From positions 62,001 through 126,000 of the forward strand of contig NZ_BBZJ01000014.1 in assembly GCF_001417775.1 (NCBI RefSeq): a DNA stretch of 64,000 nt, given 5' to 3'. Source of the DNA: Streptomyces sp. TP-A0356 (GTDB taxonomy: Bacteria > Actinomycetota > Actinomycetes > Streptomycetales > Streptomycetaceae). The notes beneath the pieces were generated by a model. It did no database searches, was not told where the DNA came from, and saw only the letters and a program-made list of their open reading frames with translations. This document shows positions 54,561 through 63,144 of this stretch, piece after piece. A program made the position numbers and the translations under genes. How positions within the stretch are numbered: position 1 is the stretch's first letter; the number at the start of each line of letters is the position of its first letter.

Positions 54561-55345
54561 GACGTGCGCCCCCGGGCGTCGAAGTCCTTCATACGGTCCA
54601 GGACCTGGTCCGCGGTGGGCTGGTGCATCTCGTCGACGATCCGGCCGTCGGCCAGGTACAGCACGCGGTCGGCGTACGAGGCCGCGACCGGGTCGTGCGT
54701 GACCATCACGATGGTCTGGCCGAGCTCGTCGACCGAGCGGCGCAGGAAGCCCAGCACCTCGGCGCCGGCCCGCGAGTCGAGGTTTCCGGTCGGCTCGTCA
54801 CCGAAGATGATCTCGGGGCGAGCGGCCAGTGCACGGGCCACGGCGACGCGCTGCTGCTGGCCGCCGGAGAGCTGGTTGGGCCGGTGCTTGAGCCGGCCGG
54901 CGAGACCGACGGTCTCCACGACCCGCTCCAGCCACGCCTGGTCGGGCTTGCGGCCCGCTATGTCCATGGGGAGGGTGATGTTCTCGATCGCGTTCAGCGT
55001 CGGGAGGAGGTTGAACGCCTGGAAGATGAAGCCGATGCGGTCCCGGCGCAGCTGCGTGAGCTTCTTGTCCTTCAGGCCGGTGATCTCGGTCTCGTCGAGG
55101 AAGATCTGACCGCTGGTCACGGTGTCGAGCCCGGCCAGGCAGTGCATCAGCGTGGACTTGCCGGACCCCGAGGGGCCCATGATCGCGGTGAACCGGCCAC
55201 GGGCGATGTCCACGTCGACGTGGTCGAGGGCGACGACGCGGGTCTCCCCCGCCCCGTACGCCTTGACGACCTGGCGCGCCCGCGCGGCAACGGCCGTACG
55301 CCCTCCAGTGCCCCCGTGCCTGGGAATGGTAACGGCCGATGTCAT
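54557..55345 (-). CDS. ABC transporter ATP-binding protein (MacB/LolD type)
   Basis: A 262-residue ATPase. Walker A MGPSGSGKSTL, Q-loop IFQAFNLLPTLNAIENITLP, signature LSGGQQQRVAVARAL, Walker B IIFGDEPTGNLDS, H-loop VMVTHDPVA. It is very close to the ATPase at 20993-21763. ATG at 55345 follows AGGAGAG. ATGA overlap with the permease fixes it as its partner. The pair is in inverted orientation relative to the first transporter, about 30 kb away. Confidence 0.95.
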   Translation of the reverse strand: MTSAVTIPRHGGTGGRTAVAARARQVVKAYGAGETRVVALDHVDVDIARGRFTAIMGPSGSGKSTLMHCLAGLDTVTSGQIFLDETEITGLKDKKLTQLRRDRIGFIFQAFNLLPTLNAIENITLPMDIAGRKPDQAWLERVVETVGLAGRLKHRPNQLSGGQQQRVAVARALAARPEIIFGDEPTGNLDSRAGAEVLGFLRRSVDELGQTIVMVTHDPVAASYADRVLYLADGRIVDEMHQPTADQVLDRMKDFDARGRTS

Positions 55346-55792
55346 GGCAACTCTCCTATGTCTGTCAGCTGTGAGGTAAGAAGCGTGCTGTGCTGCGGCA
55401 TGTCCCGGTCCGGCACGTCGTCGAATTCCGCGCCTCGGTGCCTCGACGAGTCTCGCGTCGAAGGCGGCCCGGCGCGCTGGTGCCCGGCCCCGTCTTCCGC
55501 TGGGGAAATCCCCACCCCCTCCGGTGCGGCCGGCACGACCCCCGTGCGTGCCGGCCGCTCCCCAGCGGCGTGAAGCCAGGTTAAGGACGACCCCGGTCCC
55601 CTCTCGTCATCCGCCGGGACGAACCCTCCCCGAGCCCGGATACGGAGGTCCCCCTAGGGGCTGTCCATCGGCGGGTGGAGCTTCTCTCAGGGTCGTATCC
55701 ACCTTCCGACGTAGTCAGCCTCCACCCTCCCGTCGCGTCAGGGTCAAGTGGGAAGCTTGCGTGCGGCGGACAAGTGCAGGGGAGGGCATCCG
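55346..55792. other. Divergent intergenic region
   Basis: About 450 bases between the ABC ATPase (minus) and the MFS exporter (plus). No gene. A 12-base palindrome (GCGGCCGGCACG/CGTGCCGGCCGC, 55526-55558) is the only clear structure and could be an operator or terminator-like hairpin. Confidence 0.4.
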
Positions 55793-57286
55793 GTGGGCCG
55801 TACACGACCCGCGCTACACGAAGCCGCACAGCGCACCGCACCCGGCCGGCGCGGCGCGGTCGTCGCCGCGCTGATGCTGGCGATGGCGCTGGCCGCGCTG
55901 GACTCGACGATCGTGTCGACGGCCGTGCCGCAGATCGTCGGAGACCTCGGCGGCTTCTCCGTCTTCTCCTGGCTGTTCTCGGGCTATCTGCTGGCCGTGA
56001 CGGTGACGCTGCCGGTCTACGGCAAGCTCGCCGACACCTTCGGCCGCAAGCCGGTGCTGATCGCGGGCGCGTTCGTCTTCCTGCTCGGGTCGCTGCTGTG
56101 CGCGCTCGCCTGGAACATGGGGGCGCTGATCGCGTTCCGCATCGTGCAGGGCCTGGGCGGCGGCGCCCTCCAGGGCACGGTGCAGACGCTCGCCGCGGAC
56201 CTCTACCCGCTCAAGGAGCGCCCGAGGATCCAGTCCAAGCTGTCCACGGTGTGGGCGGTGTCCGCGGTGGCGGGCCCGGCGCTCGGCGGGGTGCTCGCCG
56301 CGTACGCCGACTGGCGGTGGATCTTCCTCGTCAACCTGCCGATCGGGGCGGTCGCGCTGTGGCTGATCGTGCGCCATCTGCACGAGCCGCGCCGGGAAGC
56401 ACCGTCCCGTCCCCGCATCGACTGGGCCGGCGCGCCGGCGGTGTTCGCCTGCGGGGGCGTGCTGTTGACGGCGCTGGTGCAGGGCGGAGTGGCCTGGCCC
56501 TGGCTGTCGGCGCCGTCCCTGGCGCTGTTCGGGACGGGACTCGCGCTGGTCGCGGTGGTGGTGGCGGTCGAGCGCCGGGCGGCGGAACCGATCATCCCCG
56601 GGTGGGTGTGGCGGCGCCGTACGATCGCGGCGGTCAACCTGGCGTTCGGCGCGCTGGGGTTGCTGATGGTGGCCCCGGCGGTCTTCCTTCCGACCTACGC
56701 GCAGGCGGTCCTCGGGCTCGCCCCGGTCGCGGCCGGGTTCGTGCTCTCCGTCTGGACGCTGAGCTGGCCGCTGTCGGCGGCGCTCAGCCAGCACGTCTAC
56801 CGGCGCATCGGCTTCCGCGACACGGCGGTGCTGGGCATCGGCCTCGCGGCGCTGCTCCTGCTGGCCTTCCCGTTCCTGCCCTACCCCGGCTCACCGTGGC
56901 AGCCGGCCCTGCTGATGCTGCTGCTCGGCGGTGCCCTTGGCCTCTTCCAACTGCCCCTGATCGTGGGCGTGCAGTCGACCGTCGGCTGGGCGGAGCGCGG
57001 CACGACGACGGCGTCCGTCCTGTTCTGCCGCCAGACGGGCCAGACGGTCGGGGCGTCGGTGTTCGGTGCGATCGCCAATGGCGTCCTGGCGTCCCGGCTG
57101 GGCGGCGCGAGCGACCTGGACACGGTGACGCGGGCGCTGGAGACGGGCACCGCGCCGGAGGCGACCCGCCGGGCGATCGCGTCCGCGGTCCACGCCGTCT
57201 ACCTGGGCGCGTCCTGCGCGGCGGCGCTCGCGTTCGTGGTCCTGCTCGTGCTGGCACCGCGCCGCTTCCCGGTGCTCACGGACTGA
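55793..57286 (+). CDS. MFS drug exporter, 14-helix DHA2/EmrB-QacA type
   Basis: About 497 residues and 14 predicted transmembrane helices. MFS motif A is GKLADTFGRKPV, the DHA2 first-helix motif is LAALDSTIVSTAVPQIVGDL, and the motif C region is GPALGGVLA (VSAVAGPALGGVLAAYADW). Such pumps export drugs or endogenous secondary metabolites with protons. The GTG at 55793 is chosen because GGGGAGGG lies about 7 bases before it. It is followed directly by gene fragments. Confidence 0.9.
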   Translation: MGRTRPALHEAAQRTAPGRRGAVVAALMLAMALAALDSTIVSTAVPQIVGDLGGFSVFSWLFSGYLLAVTVTLPVYGKLADTFGRKPVLIAGAFVFLLGSLLCALAWNMGALIAFRIVQGLGGGALQGTVQTLAADLYPLKERPRIQSKLSTVWAVSAVAGPALGGVLAAYADWRWIFLVNLPIGAVALWLIVRHLHEPRREAPSRPRIDWAGAPAVFACGGVLLTALVQGGVAWPWLSAPSLALFGTGLALVAVVVAVERRAAEPIIPGWVWRRRTIAAVNLAFGALGLLMVAPAVFLPTYAQAVLGLAPVAAGFVLSVWTLSWPLSAALSQHVYRRIGFRDTAVLGIGLAALLLLAFPFLPYPGSPWQPALLMLLLGGALGLFQLPLIVGVQSTVGWAERGTTTASVLFCRQTGQTVGASVFGAIANGVLASRLGGASDLDTVTRALETGTAPEATRRAIASAVHAVYLGASCAAALAFVVLLVLAPRRFPVLTD

Positions 57287-57287
57287 C

Positions 57288-57419
57288 GGCAACGACCGGA
57301 GCGTCGCCCTGCTGCGCCGCCCGGGCTTCGAGCCGGTGGCGGACTTCGGGACGTACGCCCGCTTCCGGCTCACCTCGGGTGCGGACACCACCAACAGCCC
57401 CTCGCCTCACACCCGTTGA
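57288..57419 (+). pseudogene. 3' fragment of a GNAT acetyltransferase
   Basis: Two bases after the MFS stop, another frame reads GNDRSVALLRRPGFEPV, then ADFGTYARFRL, ending at TGA 57417-57419. This matches the last helix-strand of GNAT acetyltransferases (N-x-x-S-x-x-L-x-x-x-GF). The N-terminal 120 or so residues, including the acetyl-CoA loop, are missing, and there is no start. Confidence 0.65.
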
Positions 57420-57550
57420 CTTCCCATTCCGCCGGCTCTACGTTCACCCCGCACACGTTCGGTTCGCCGATCCTTGTTCGACATATCGACAACGATTCGA
57501 TCACGTCCGGCCGGGAGACGATCCCGCCCCCTCCTGGAACAAGGAGCCGC

Positions 57551-57764
57551 ATGTTTCCCCCTCCCCCACCGCGACCCACCGGGCAGAGCCTCCTGAACCG
57601 GTGCGGAGCCGCCGCCGTACGCGCCCTCGCCCTCGCCCTGACCGCGACGGCCGCCCTCCTCTTCGTCCAGCCCCCGTCGGCACAACGCCGCCACGTCCAA
57701 CGGCACGGCCCTCGTCCTGTGGTCCTGCAACGGCGGCACCAACCAGAAGTGGACGGTGTCGTAG
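57551..57764 (+). pseudogene. Signal peptide plus ricin-B (CBM13) tail, deletion remnant
   Basis: The ATG has AAGGAG upstream and an export signal (ALALALTATAALLFVQPPSA). Right after the cleavage region the frame shifts by one and the new frame reads NGTALVLWSCNGGTNQKWTVS and stops at 57762. This is the last QxW repeat of a ricin-type carbohydrate-binding module. The enzyme that stood between signal peptide and lectin end is gone. It was probably a secreted glycoside hydrolase. Confidence 0.7.
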
Positions 57765-57872
57765 GGAGATCGACGGCGCCGAGCTGACCGTGGTGCTCGG
57801 CGGCGCCCGTCTGCCGCACGTCAGGCGGTGGAGGCAGGAGCGGCCGAGCGAGGACCGGGCCGTGCCGGGGGC

Positions 57873-58757
57873 CTACTCCGCGGGGGTCCGGCCGGTCAGC
57901 ATGGCCAGGCTGTTGCGCACATGGTCCATCTGCGCCTGCATACAGTCCCGTTCCTCGCCGTGCTCACGCAGCACCCGTTCCGTCTCCCGGGTGATGCGGT
58001 CCTCCCGCAGCCGCGCATCGGCGATCACCTCGGCGGCGCGCGCCTGGGCGTCCCGCTGGACCTGCCGGGCCGACTCCTCGGCCTCGGCGAGAGCCCGCTT
58101 GGCCTCGGACACGGCGGCCTCCGCGCGCGCCACCCGCTCCGCCTCCGACGCCTCCAGCTCCGCGGCCCGTTCGGCCGCCGCACGCTCCTCGGCCCCCAGG
58201 CGCTCGGCCTGCTCCCGCTCCTGCTCGGCGAGCAGCGCCTCGGTGCGCCGACGCACCTCGCGCAGCGCGGCCAGCGCCTCCCCGCGCCCCTCCTTCATCT
58301 CGCGCCGCGCCGTGACCCGTACGTCGTCGGCCTCGGCCTGGGCCGCCAGTAGCCAGGCGCGCACCCGTTCCTCGGCCTCGCCGCGTACCTCGTCGGCGTA
58401 CGCCTGCGCGGCCTCGCGCACCCGCTGTGCCTCCTCCTCCGCCTCGGCGACCAGCTGCCGCGCACCCCGACGCGCGTCCTCCCGGACGGTCCCGGCCTCC
58501 TCCTGCGCCAGGTCGAACAGCCGCCGGGCCCGGTCGCCGAGCATCTCGTACGTCTGCGGACCCAGCCGCGCCACCGCCTCACGCAGCCGCACCAGCTCGG
58601 CCTCCATCTCCCTGGCCAGCACGGTCAGCCGCGCGGCCCGCTCCCAGGCCGCGTCGCGGTCCCGGGAGAGGGCCGCCGTGTACGCGTCGACCTGATCGGG
58701 TCGGTAGCCGCGCCGCACGGACACGAAGCCGTGCGGCGACCCCGATGCGCTGCTCAA
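57873..58757 (-). CDS. DivIVA/FilP-like coiled-coil protein
   Basis: About 294 residues. A DivIVA-type start (FVSVRRGYRPDQVDAYTAAL) lies near residue 12. The rest is coiled coil rich in Ala/Glu/Arg (AQEEAGTVREDARRGARQLV, AELEASEAERVARAEAAVSE, RITRETERVLREHGEE). Such proteins act as polarity or cytoskeletal scaffolds in Streptomyces hyphal tips (Scy/FilP family style); the old database name cellulose-binding protein is common for them. The TTG at 58757 is preferred because GAGAGGGG is 7 bases before it, while the ATG at 58805 lacks a ribosome binding site. Confidence 0.75.
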   Translation of the reverse strand: MSSASGSPHGFVSVRRGYRPDQVDAYTAALSRDRDAAWERAARLTVLAREMEAELVRLREAVARLGPQTYEMLGDRARRLFDLAQEEAGTVREDARRGARQLVAEAEEEAQRVREAAQAYADEVRGEAEERVRAWLLAAQAEADDVRVTARREMKEGRGEALAALREVRRRTEALLAEQEREQAERLGAEERAAAERAAELEASEAERVARAEAAVSEAKRALAEAEESARQVQRDAQARAAEVIADARLREDRITRETERVLREHGEERDCMQAQMDHVRNSLAMLTGRTPAE

Positions 58758-58962
58758 CGTGGAACCCCTCTCCGCCTGACCCACAACCGGTGATTTCGCG
58801 CACATCTTGATGGATCAGACGGAAGTGTTCATAACACGACACTCCGCGCATAAGCAATGGACAAGGCCAGGAACGAAGACGCACGCGGGGTGTTGCGCGC
58901 GAGGTCGCACAGGACGTCACGCACGCCGTCGCACACCACAGCGCACACCACAGCGCACGCAA

Positions 58963-59010
58963 AAGGGCCGGGTGCGGCCGTACGAAGTCGTACGGCCGCA
59001 CCCGGCCCTT
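58963..59010 (-). terminator. Very long perfect hairpin with T-tract
   Basis: A 23-base stem (AAGGGCCGGGTGCGGCCGTACGA, plus-strand left arm) with a 2-base apex. On the minus strand it is followed by TTTT, so it ends the 59034 gene. Confidence 0.92.
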
Positions 59011-59033
59011 GAGGTCGCGTCAGGAACGGGTCG

Positions 59034-61874
59034 TCACAGCAGCCCGTCCCACATCTGCTCCAGCAGCACCGACCACCAGCTCTCCGGCGAGCCGAGCGCC
59101 GCCGGGTCCAGGGAGGCCAACTGGGCCTGGAAGTCGACGGTCCAGCGGCCCGCCTGCTCCTGGTTGAGCCCGAACCGCAGCCGCCACATCCGCCCGAGCA
59201 ACGCAAGACAGCGCACGAACTCGGGCAGACCCGTGTTCACGAACTGCGGCGGTACGGGAGCGCCGCCCGGACCCGCCTCCACGGGCACCGCGACGATGTT
59301 CGCCGTGCCGTACTGCACACAGATCGCCTTGCCGAAGTCGCTGCCCATCACGAGGTACGAGCCCGCGTCCGCGGCCGGCTGCACCGCGCGCTCCTGCGCC
59401 AGTTCGGCCAGCGTCGGCACCGGGCGGCCCGGCTGCGCCTGCGCCCAGAAGAACGGGCCCATGTCGAGGGGCAGTCCGGCCACCACCAGGGTGTGCGCAA
59501 CGATCGGCGGAACACCCTGCCGGGACACCGCGGCCTGGTCGAACCGGAAGATCCCGGGACCGAAGGCACCGGCCAGCTCCTGAGCGATGGCATCCGGCGG
59601 CAGCGGCGGCACCGGCTGCACCGGCGGCAGCGGTGCGCGCACCGGGGCCGGGCGCGCCGGACCGTCCGCAACCTGGTGCAACTCCCCCTGGTGAGCGAGC
59701 AGTTGCTGCATGCCCTGCTGACGCGAGGCATGGTCGGTGCCGTACGGGGCGATGCTGGTGATCCGGGCCTGCGGCCAGTTCTCCCGGATCATTCGCGCGC
59801 AGTAGGCGCCCGGCAGCGCGCACGACTCGAGCTCCGTGTGCAGCTCCAGCACCTGGTCCGGCGGAACGTTCATCGCGCGCAGCTCATGGAAGATCTGCCA
59901 CTCGGGGTGCGGGGTGCCCGGCGCCGAGCGCCGGATCAGCTGCTGCTCGGAACCGTCCTGGGCGCGGTAGCGCAGCACGGCCTGGTAGCCGGGACCCACA
60001 GTCGGCTGCCCGGAAGGCGGATAGCCGTACGCCGGCTGCTGCCCGGGCATCGGCTGCCCCGGCATCGGCTGCCCGGGCATCGGCTGCGGAGCACCCGGCG
60101 GCATGCCCGGCGCGGCCGGGGGCGGCGGAGGCGGAGGCGCACCGGGACCACCGGCCGGCGGCCCGGCCAGCATGGTCTCGGCGTGGTGCACGGCACCGGG
60201 GGCGCCGGGAGCGCCGGGGACGCCCGGACCGCCGACCGACGGACCGGCGAGCATCGTGGCCGCGTGGTGCACACCCCCAGGAGGCGTACCACCCGGCGCA
60301 TTCGGCACACCCGGAGGCTGCGGGGCGCCGGGCGGAGGTGTGCCCGGAGCACCCGGCCGACCGGGCGGGACGGGAGGGTTGGGGGCGCCCGGGGCACCGG
60401 GAGGCATGCCCGGCACACCGGGGACACCCGGAGGCTGCGGGACGCCGGGAGCGCCGGGGACACCCGGACCGCCGACCGACGGACCGGCCAGCATCGTGGC
60501 CGCGTGGTGCACACCCCCAGGAGGCGTACCACCCGGCGCATTCGGCACACCCGGAGGCTGCGGGGCGCCGGGCGGCTGCGGAGCACCGGGCGGAGGCGTG
60601 CCGGGGCCCATACCGGGCCCGTCCGGGCCGAGTTGTGAGACGAGTTGTGTGGGCACATAGCCGCCCGCCGGAGTGCCCGGCGCCGACGGCGGAGGCGTGG
60701 CACCCGGCCGCCCGCCCGGCGCGCCAGGAGCGCCGGGAGCTCCCGGGGGATGCAGCGCACCACCGCCGCGCACACCCCGCGGAGGCGCCGCCTTGCTGGT
60801 CGCGGCGTCGGCGATGTCCCCGGCGTTCGGCGGGAGCGGCCGCCCGGGCCCGGACGAACCGGCCGGGGGCTGCGGCGAGTCGGGCACACCCGGTCCCCGA
60901 GGCGTCCCAGGAGCACCACCGGGCCCTTGCGGATAGCCGTACGACGGCGCACCCGGGGGCGGCGTACCCGGAACACCCGGGGCACCCGGAAGCGGCGCAC
61001 CGGGCGCGCCCGTCCCCGGCTCGTCCAGTGCCGGAGCCACTGTCGTGCGCGGCAGTTGGCTGCCGCCCGCCATCAGCGCGGTCTTCGCGTCCGGTGCCGA
61101 CGCGGGCGGCGGCGTACCACCGTCGTCCACGTCGCTCAGCTGCGGCGCGAACACGGTCGCCGGCAGCGGCACCGAACGGTCCTCGCCGGCATCGGCGTTG
61201 GTGTCGGTCCCCGCCCACGGCGTCGCCCCCTCGGGCACACCCGGCGCCGCGTCCCGCACTTCTTCACCACCACCTGCGGCAGGCCACGGCATAGCGCCAC
61301 CCGAGGAGGCCGGAGAGACCGGAGAGACCGGAGGAGGCGAGGGAGCCGGAGAGACCGCAGGAGCCGGAGAAGCCGACGAATCCGCCGCCGCGGTCGCCGC
61401 CGGGAGCGCACCCGCTCCCTGCGGCGCCCCGGATGACGAACCGGACGACGAACCGGACGACGAACCGGTCGACGAAGTGTCACCGCGCCGGCGATCCGGA
61501 ATGCCCATCCTGTCCGCCGCCTCCTGGAGCCACTCCGGGGGGCTCAACAGGAACGAGGTCTGGTTCAGATCGACCCGGGCTGCGGGCGCCGGCGCCGGCT
61601 GCGCCGCCGCGTCCTTCGTCCCGTACTCCTCCTCGTACCGGCGGATCACCTCACCCACCGGCAGCCCCGGCCACAGCGTCGCCTCACCGCTGTCACGGGC
61701 GATGACCAGCCGCTGCGCGCCCCCGTCCGACCGAGGCCCGTCGGCCCGGTCCTCCGCCCACACCACGAACCCGAGCTCGAACTCCCGCACCAACACCTCA
61801 CGATGCTGGTACGACGGCACATCCCCGTTGATCCACTCTTCCGCGCGCTCCTGCGCCTGTGCGAACGTCACCAT
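59034..61874 (-). CDS. Fused Imm35-like - Pro/Gly spacer - deaminase - SUKH-4 protein
   Basis: A 946-residue multidomain protein. Residues 1-85 (FAQAQERAEEWINGDVP, FELGFVVWAEDR, EATLWPGLPVGEVIRRYEEE) match the YrhB/Imm35 immunity domain. Residues about 120-635 are Pro/Gly/Ala-rich with PG-x-P repeats. Residues about 640-720 look like a toxin-type nucleic acid deaminase: HPE (656-658) and C-ALPGAY-C (685, 692) give the zinc/catalytic pattern. From about 755 to the end a SUKH-4-like domain (FGPGIFRFDQAAVS, FVRCLALLGRMWRLRF) follows. No signal peptide. It may be an inactive sensor, an intracellular self-immunised toxin, or a regulator. ATG start. Confidence 0.7.
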   Translation of the reverse strand: MVTFAQAQERAEEWINGDVPSYQHREVLVREFELGFVVWAEDRADGPRSDGGAQRLVIARDSGEATLWPGLPVGEVIRRYEEEYGTKDAAAQPAPAPAARVDLNQTSFLLSPPEWLQEAADRMGIPDRRRGDTSSTGSSSGSSSGSSSGAPQGAGALPAATAAADSSASPAPAVSPAPSPPPVSPVSPASSGGAMPWPAAGGGEEVRDAAPGVPEGATPWAGTDTNADAGEDRSVPLPATVFAPQLSDVDDGGTPPPASAPDAKTALMAGGSQLPRTTVAPALDEPGTGAPGAPLPGAPGVPGTPPPGAPSYGYPQGPGGAPGTPRGPGVPDSPQPPAGSSGPGRPLPPNAGDIADAATSKAAPPRGVRGGGALHPPGAPGAPGAPGGRPGATPPPSAPGTPAGGYVPTQLVSQLGPDGPGMGPGTPPPGAPQPPGAPQPPGVPNAPGGTPPGGVHHAATMLAGPSVGGPGVPGAPGVPQPPGVPGVPGMPPGAPGAPNPPVPPGRPGAPGTPPPGAPQPPGVPNAPGGTPPGGVHHAATMLAGPSVGGPGVPGAPGAPGAVHHAETMLAGPPAGGPGAPPPPPPPAAPGMPPGAPQPMPGQPMPGQPMPGQQPAYGYPPSGQPTVGPGYQAVLRYRAQDGSEQQLIRRSAPGTPHPEWQIFHELRAMNVPPDQVLELHTELESCALPGAYCARMIRENWPQARITSIAPYGTDHASRQQGMQQLLAHQGELHQVADGPARPAPVRAPLPPVQPVPPLPPDAIAQELAGAFGPGIFRFDQAAVSRQGVPPIVAHTLVVAGLPLDMGPFFWAQAQPGRPVPTLAELAQERAVQPAADAGSYLVMGSDFGKAICVQYGTANIVAVPVEAGPGGAPVPPQFVNTGLPEFVRCLALLGRMWRLRFGLNQEQAGRWTVDFQAQLASLDPAALGSPESWWSVLLEQMWDGLL
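60204..60575. repeat. Internal direct repeat of ~130 bases, 240 bases apart
   Basis: 60204-60335 recurs at 60444-60575 with only a few mismatches, inside the coding region of the Pro/Gly spacer. Expansion by unequal recombination is likely. Confidence 0.9.
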
Positions 61875-61883
61875 CGCCCGAAC

Positions 61884-62882
61884 TCACTCCCCCACCGAAG
61901 ACGCCGACGACACCGGCACCGCACGCGCGAACCCGCCGTCCACCATCAGGTTCGCCACCGTCTCCAACTCCGGTGGATCACCCGCGAGCCGGGACAGGAA
62001 CTGGTCGAAGTCCTCACCGCACGGCAGCAGCAGCCGCTGCACACGCTCCGCCGGCGTCCACGACGCATCCACGTCACGCGCGTCGTCGTACGCGCAGAAC
62101 CAGACCGAACCGGCCCCGTCACCCTTCACCTTCACGGCCAGCAGACCGCCCTGCACGAAGCCGACGCCCAGGTAATCCTTCGTCAGATGGTCGCGCAGAC
62201 ACTTGTTCACATACACCAGGTCGTTGACCGCCGCCTCGTCGCGCACGGTGAAGAACGGCTGGTCGACCAGCAGCCCCAACTCCGCGTCGAGCGCCGTGCC
62301 CACCGGCGCACACCCGCCCGCCGCCTTCAGGAACGAGCGGTAGGCACCTGGCAGCCGGTAGCCCAGATCCTCCTCGACGCCCTGGACCTGCTGCTCCGTC
62401 ACCGCCACCGAGGCCTTCGGCAGCCCGAAGTGCGCCGGGCGCGTCTCCTGCAACGGCCGCGTCCCCCGCTTGGCCTGGTCGACCCGCGCCGTCGCGATCC
62501 CGCCATGATGCCTGAGCAGCGCCTTCACCTCGACCGGAACGAGCTCCAGACGGCGCGTTCCCCGCACGTGATGCCACGTCCAGCCATGCGGCGTCGCCAC
62601 CGCGGGAATCGTGTCCCACAGGTCATGACCGGACGCCGCCAGCGCCGCGTTCGCCGACACGTAGTCCGTCAGCCGCAACTCGTCCACGCCGAAGCCCTCC
62701 GGCGGCTCCGCGATCTCCGCGGCCGCACGCGCGTAGGGCGAGAAGTCCGGATAGCCGTGCGCGTCCACCCGTACCCCTCGCGGGTGACGGGCAGCCCTGA
62801 CCGGGTCCGGAAAGTGCACGACCTGCCCGGCGTAGGCCGCGTTCGGCGGCGCGGCTTGCTGCCCGAGCCGACCTGTCGTCAT
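61884..62882 (-). CDS. SUKH-1 (SMI1/KNR4) family protein
   Basis: About 332 residues. The SUKH-1 core is in the second half: VTEQQVQGVEEDLGYRLPGA, YRSFLKAAGGCAPVGTALD, DEAAVNDLVYVNKCLRDH, VKGDGAGSVWFCAYDD. SUKH proteins are the most common immunity modules of polymorphic toxin systems. The N-terminal third (PDPVRAARHPRGVRVDAHG ... VELVPVEVKALLRHHG) is an extra conserved region. ATG at 62882 with AGGGGG upstream; its stop lies 9 bases before the start of the deaminase fusion, so they form an operon. Divergent from the YwqJ gene. Confidence 0.85.
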   Translation of the reverse strand: MTTGRLGQQAAPPNAAYAGQVVHFPDPVRAARHPRGVRVDAHGYPDFSPYARAAAEIAEPPEGFGVDELRLTDYVSANAALAASGHDLWDTIPAVATPHGWTWHHVRGTRRLELVPVEVKALLRHHGGIATARVDQAKRGTRPLQETRPAHFGLPKASVAVTEQQVQGVEEDLGYRLPGAYRSFLKAAGGCAPVGTALDAELGLLVDQPFFTVRDEAAVNDLVYVNKCLRDHLTKDYLGVGFVQGGLLAVKVKGDGAGSVWFCAYDDARDVDASWTPAERVQRLLLPCGEDFDQFLSRLAGDPPELETVANLMVDGGFARAVPVSSASSVGE

Positions 62883-63144
62883 GACGGTTGCCCCCTGCGG
62901 CGTTCTGTGTGGCCTGTACGGCGGTGTGGATCGCGGACATCGACAGCCTATGCGGTACGACGACACCGGTCACCGGGCCTCCGGTTCCCCCGCTCGACGG
63001 CCCACCGACACCGTGACCAGCCGTCACCCCACCGTGACCGTATGCCGAAGACCTGGCGTGTCGTGGTGCCCCAGCTTCCGCACCAGCCACGGCATTTGGC
63101 AGTCTGTGTCCCGCCGGGGGGATGCAAGGGAGGGGAAGACGATC
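62883..63144. other. Divergent promoter region of the deaminase/SUKH cluster
   Basis: 262 bases, no gene. It must hold promoters for both the SUKH-1 operon (minus) and the YwqJ gene (plus). GGGAGGGGAAG before 63145 is the plus-strand ribosome binding site. Confidence 0.5.

Noticed and set aside
47481..55109. A 2542-codon open frame on the plus strand
   Set aside because: It is the antisense shadow of mfd and the second ABC permease/ATPase. The product is low-complexity Arg/Gly/His-rich with no domain, as GC-rich shadows are.
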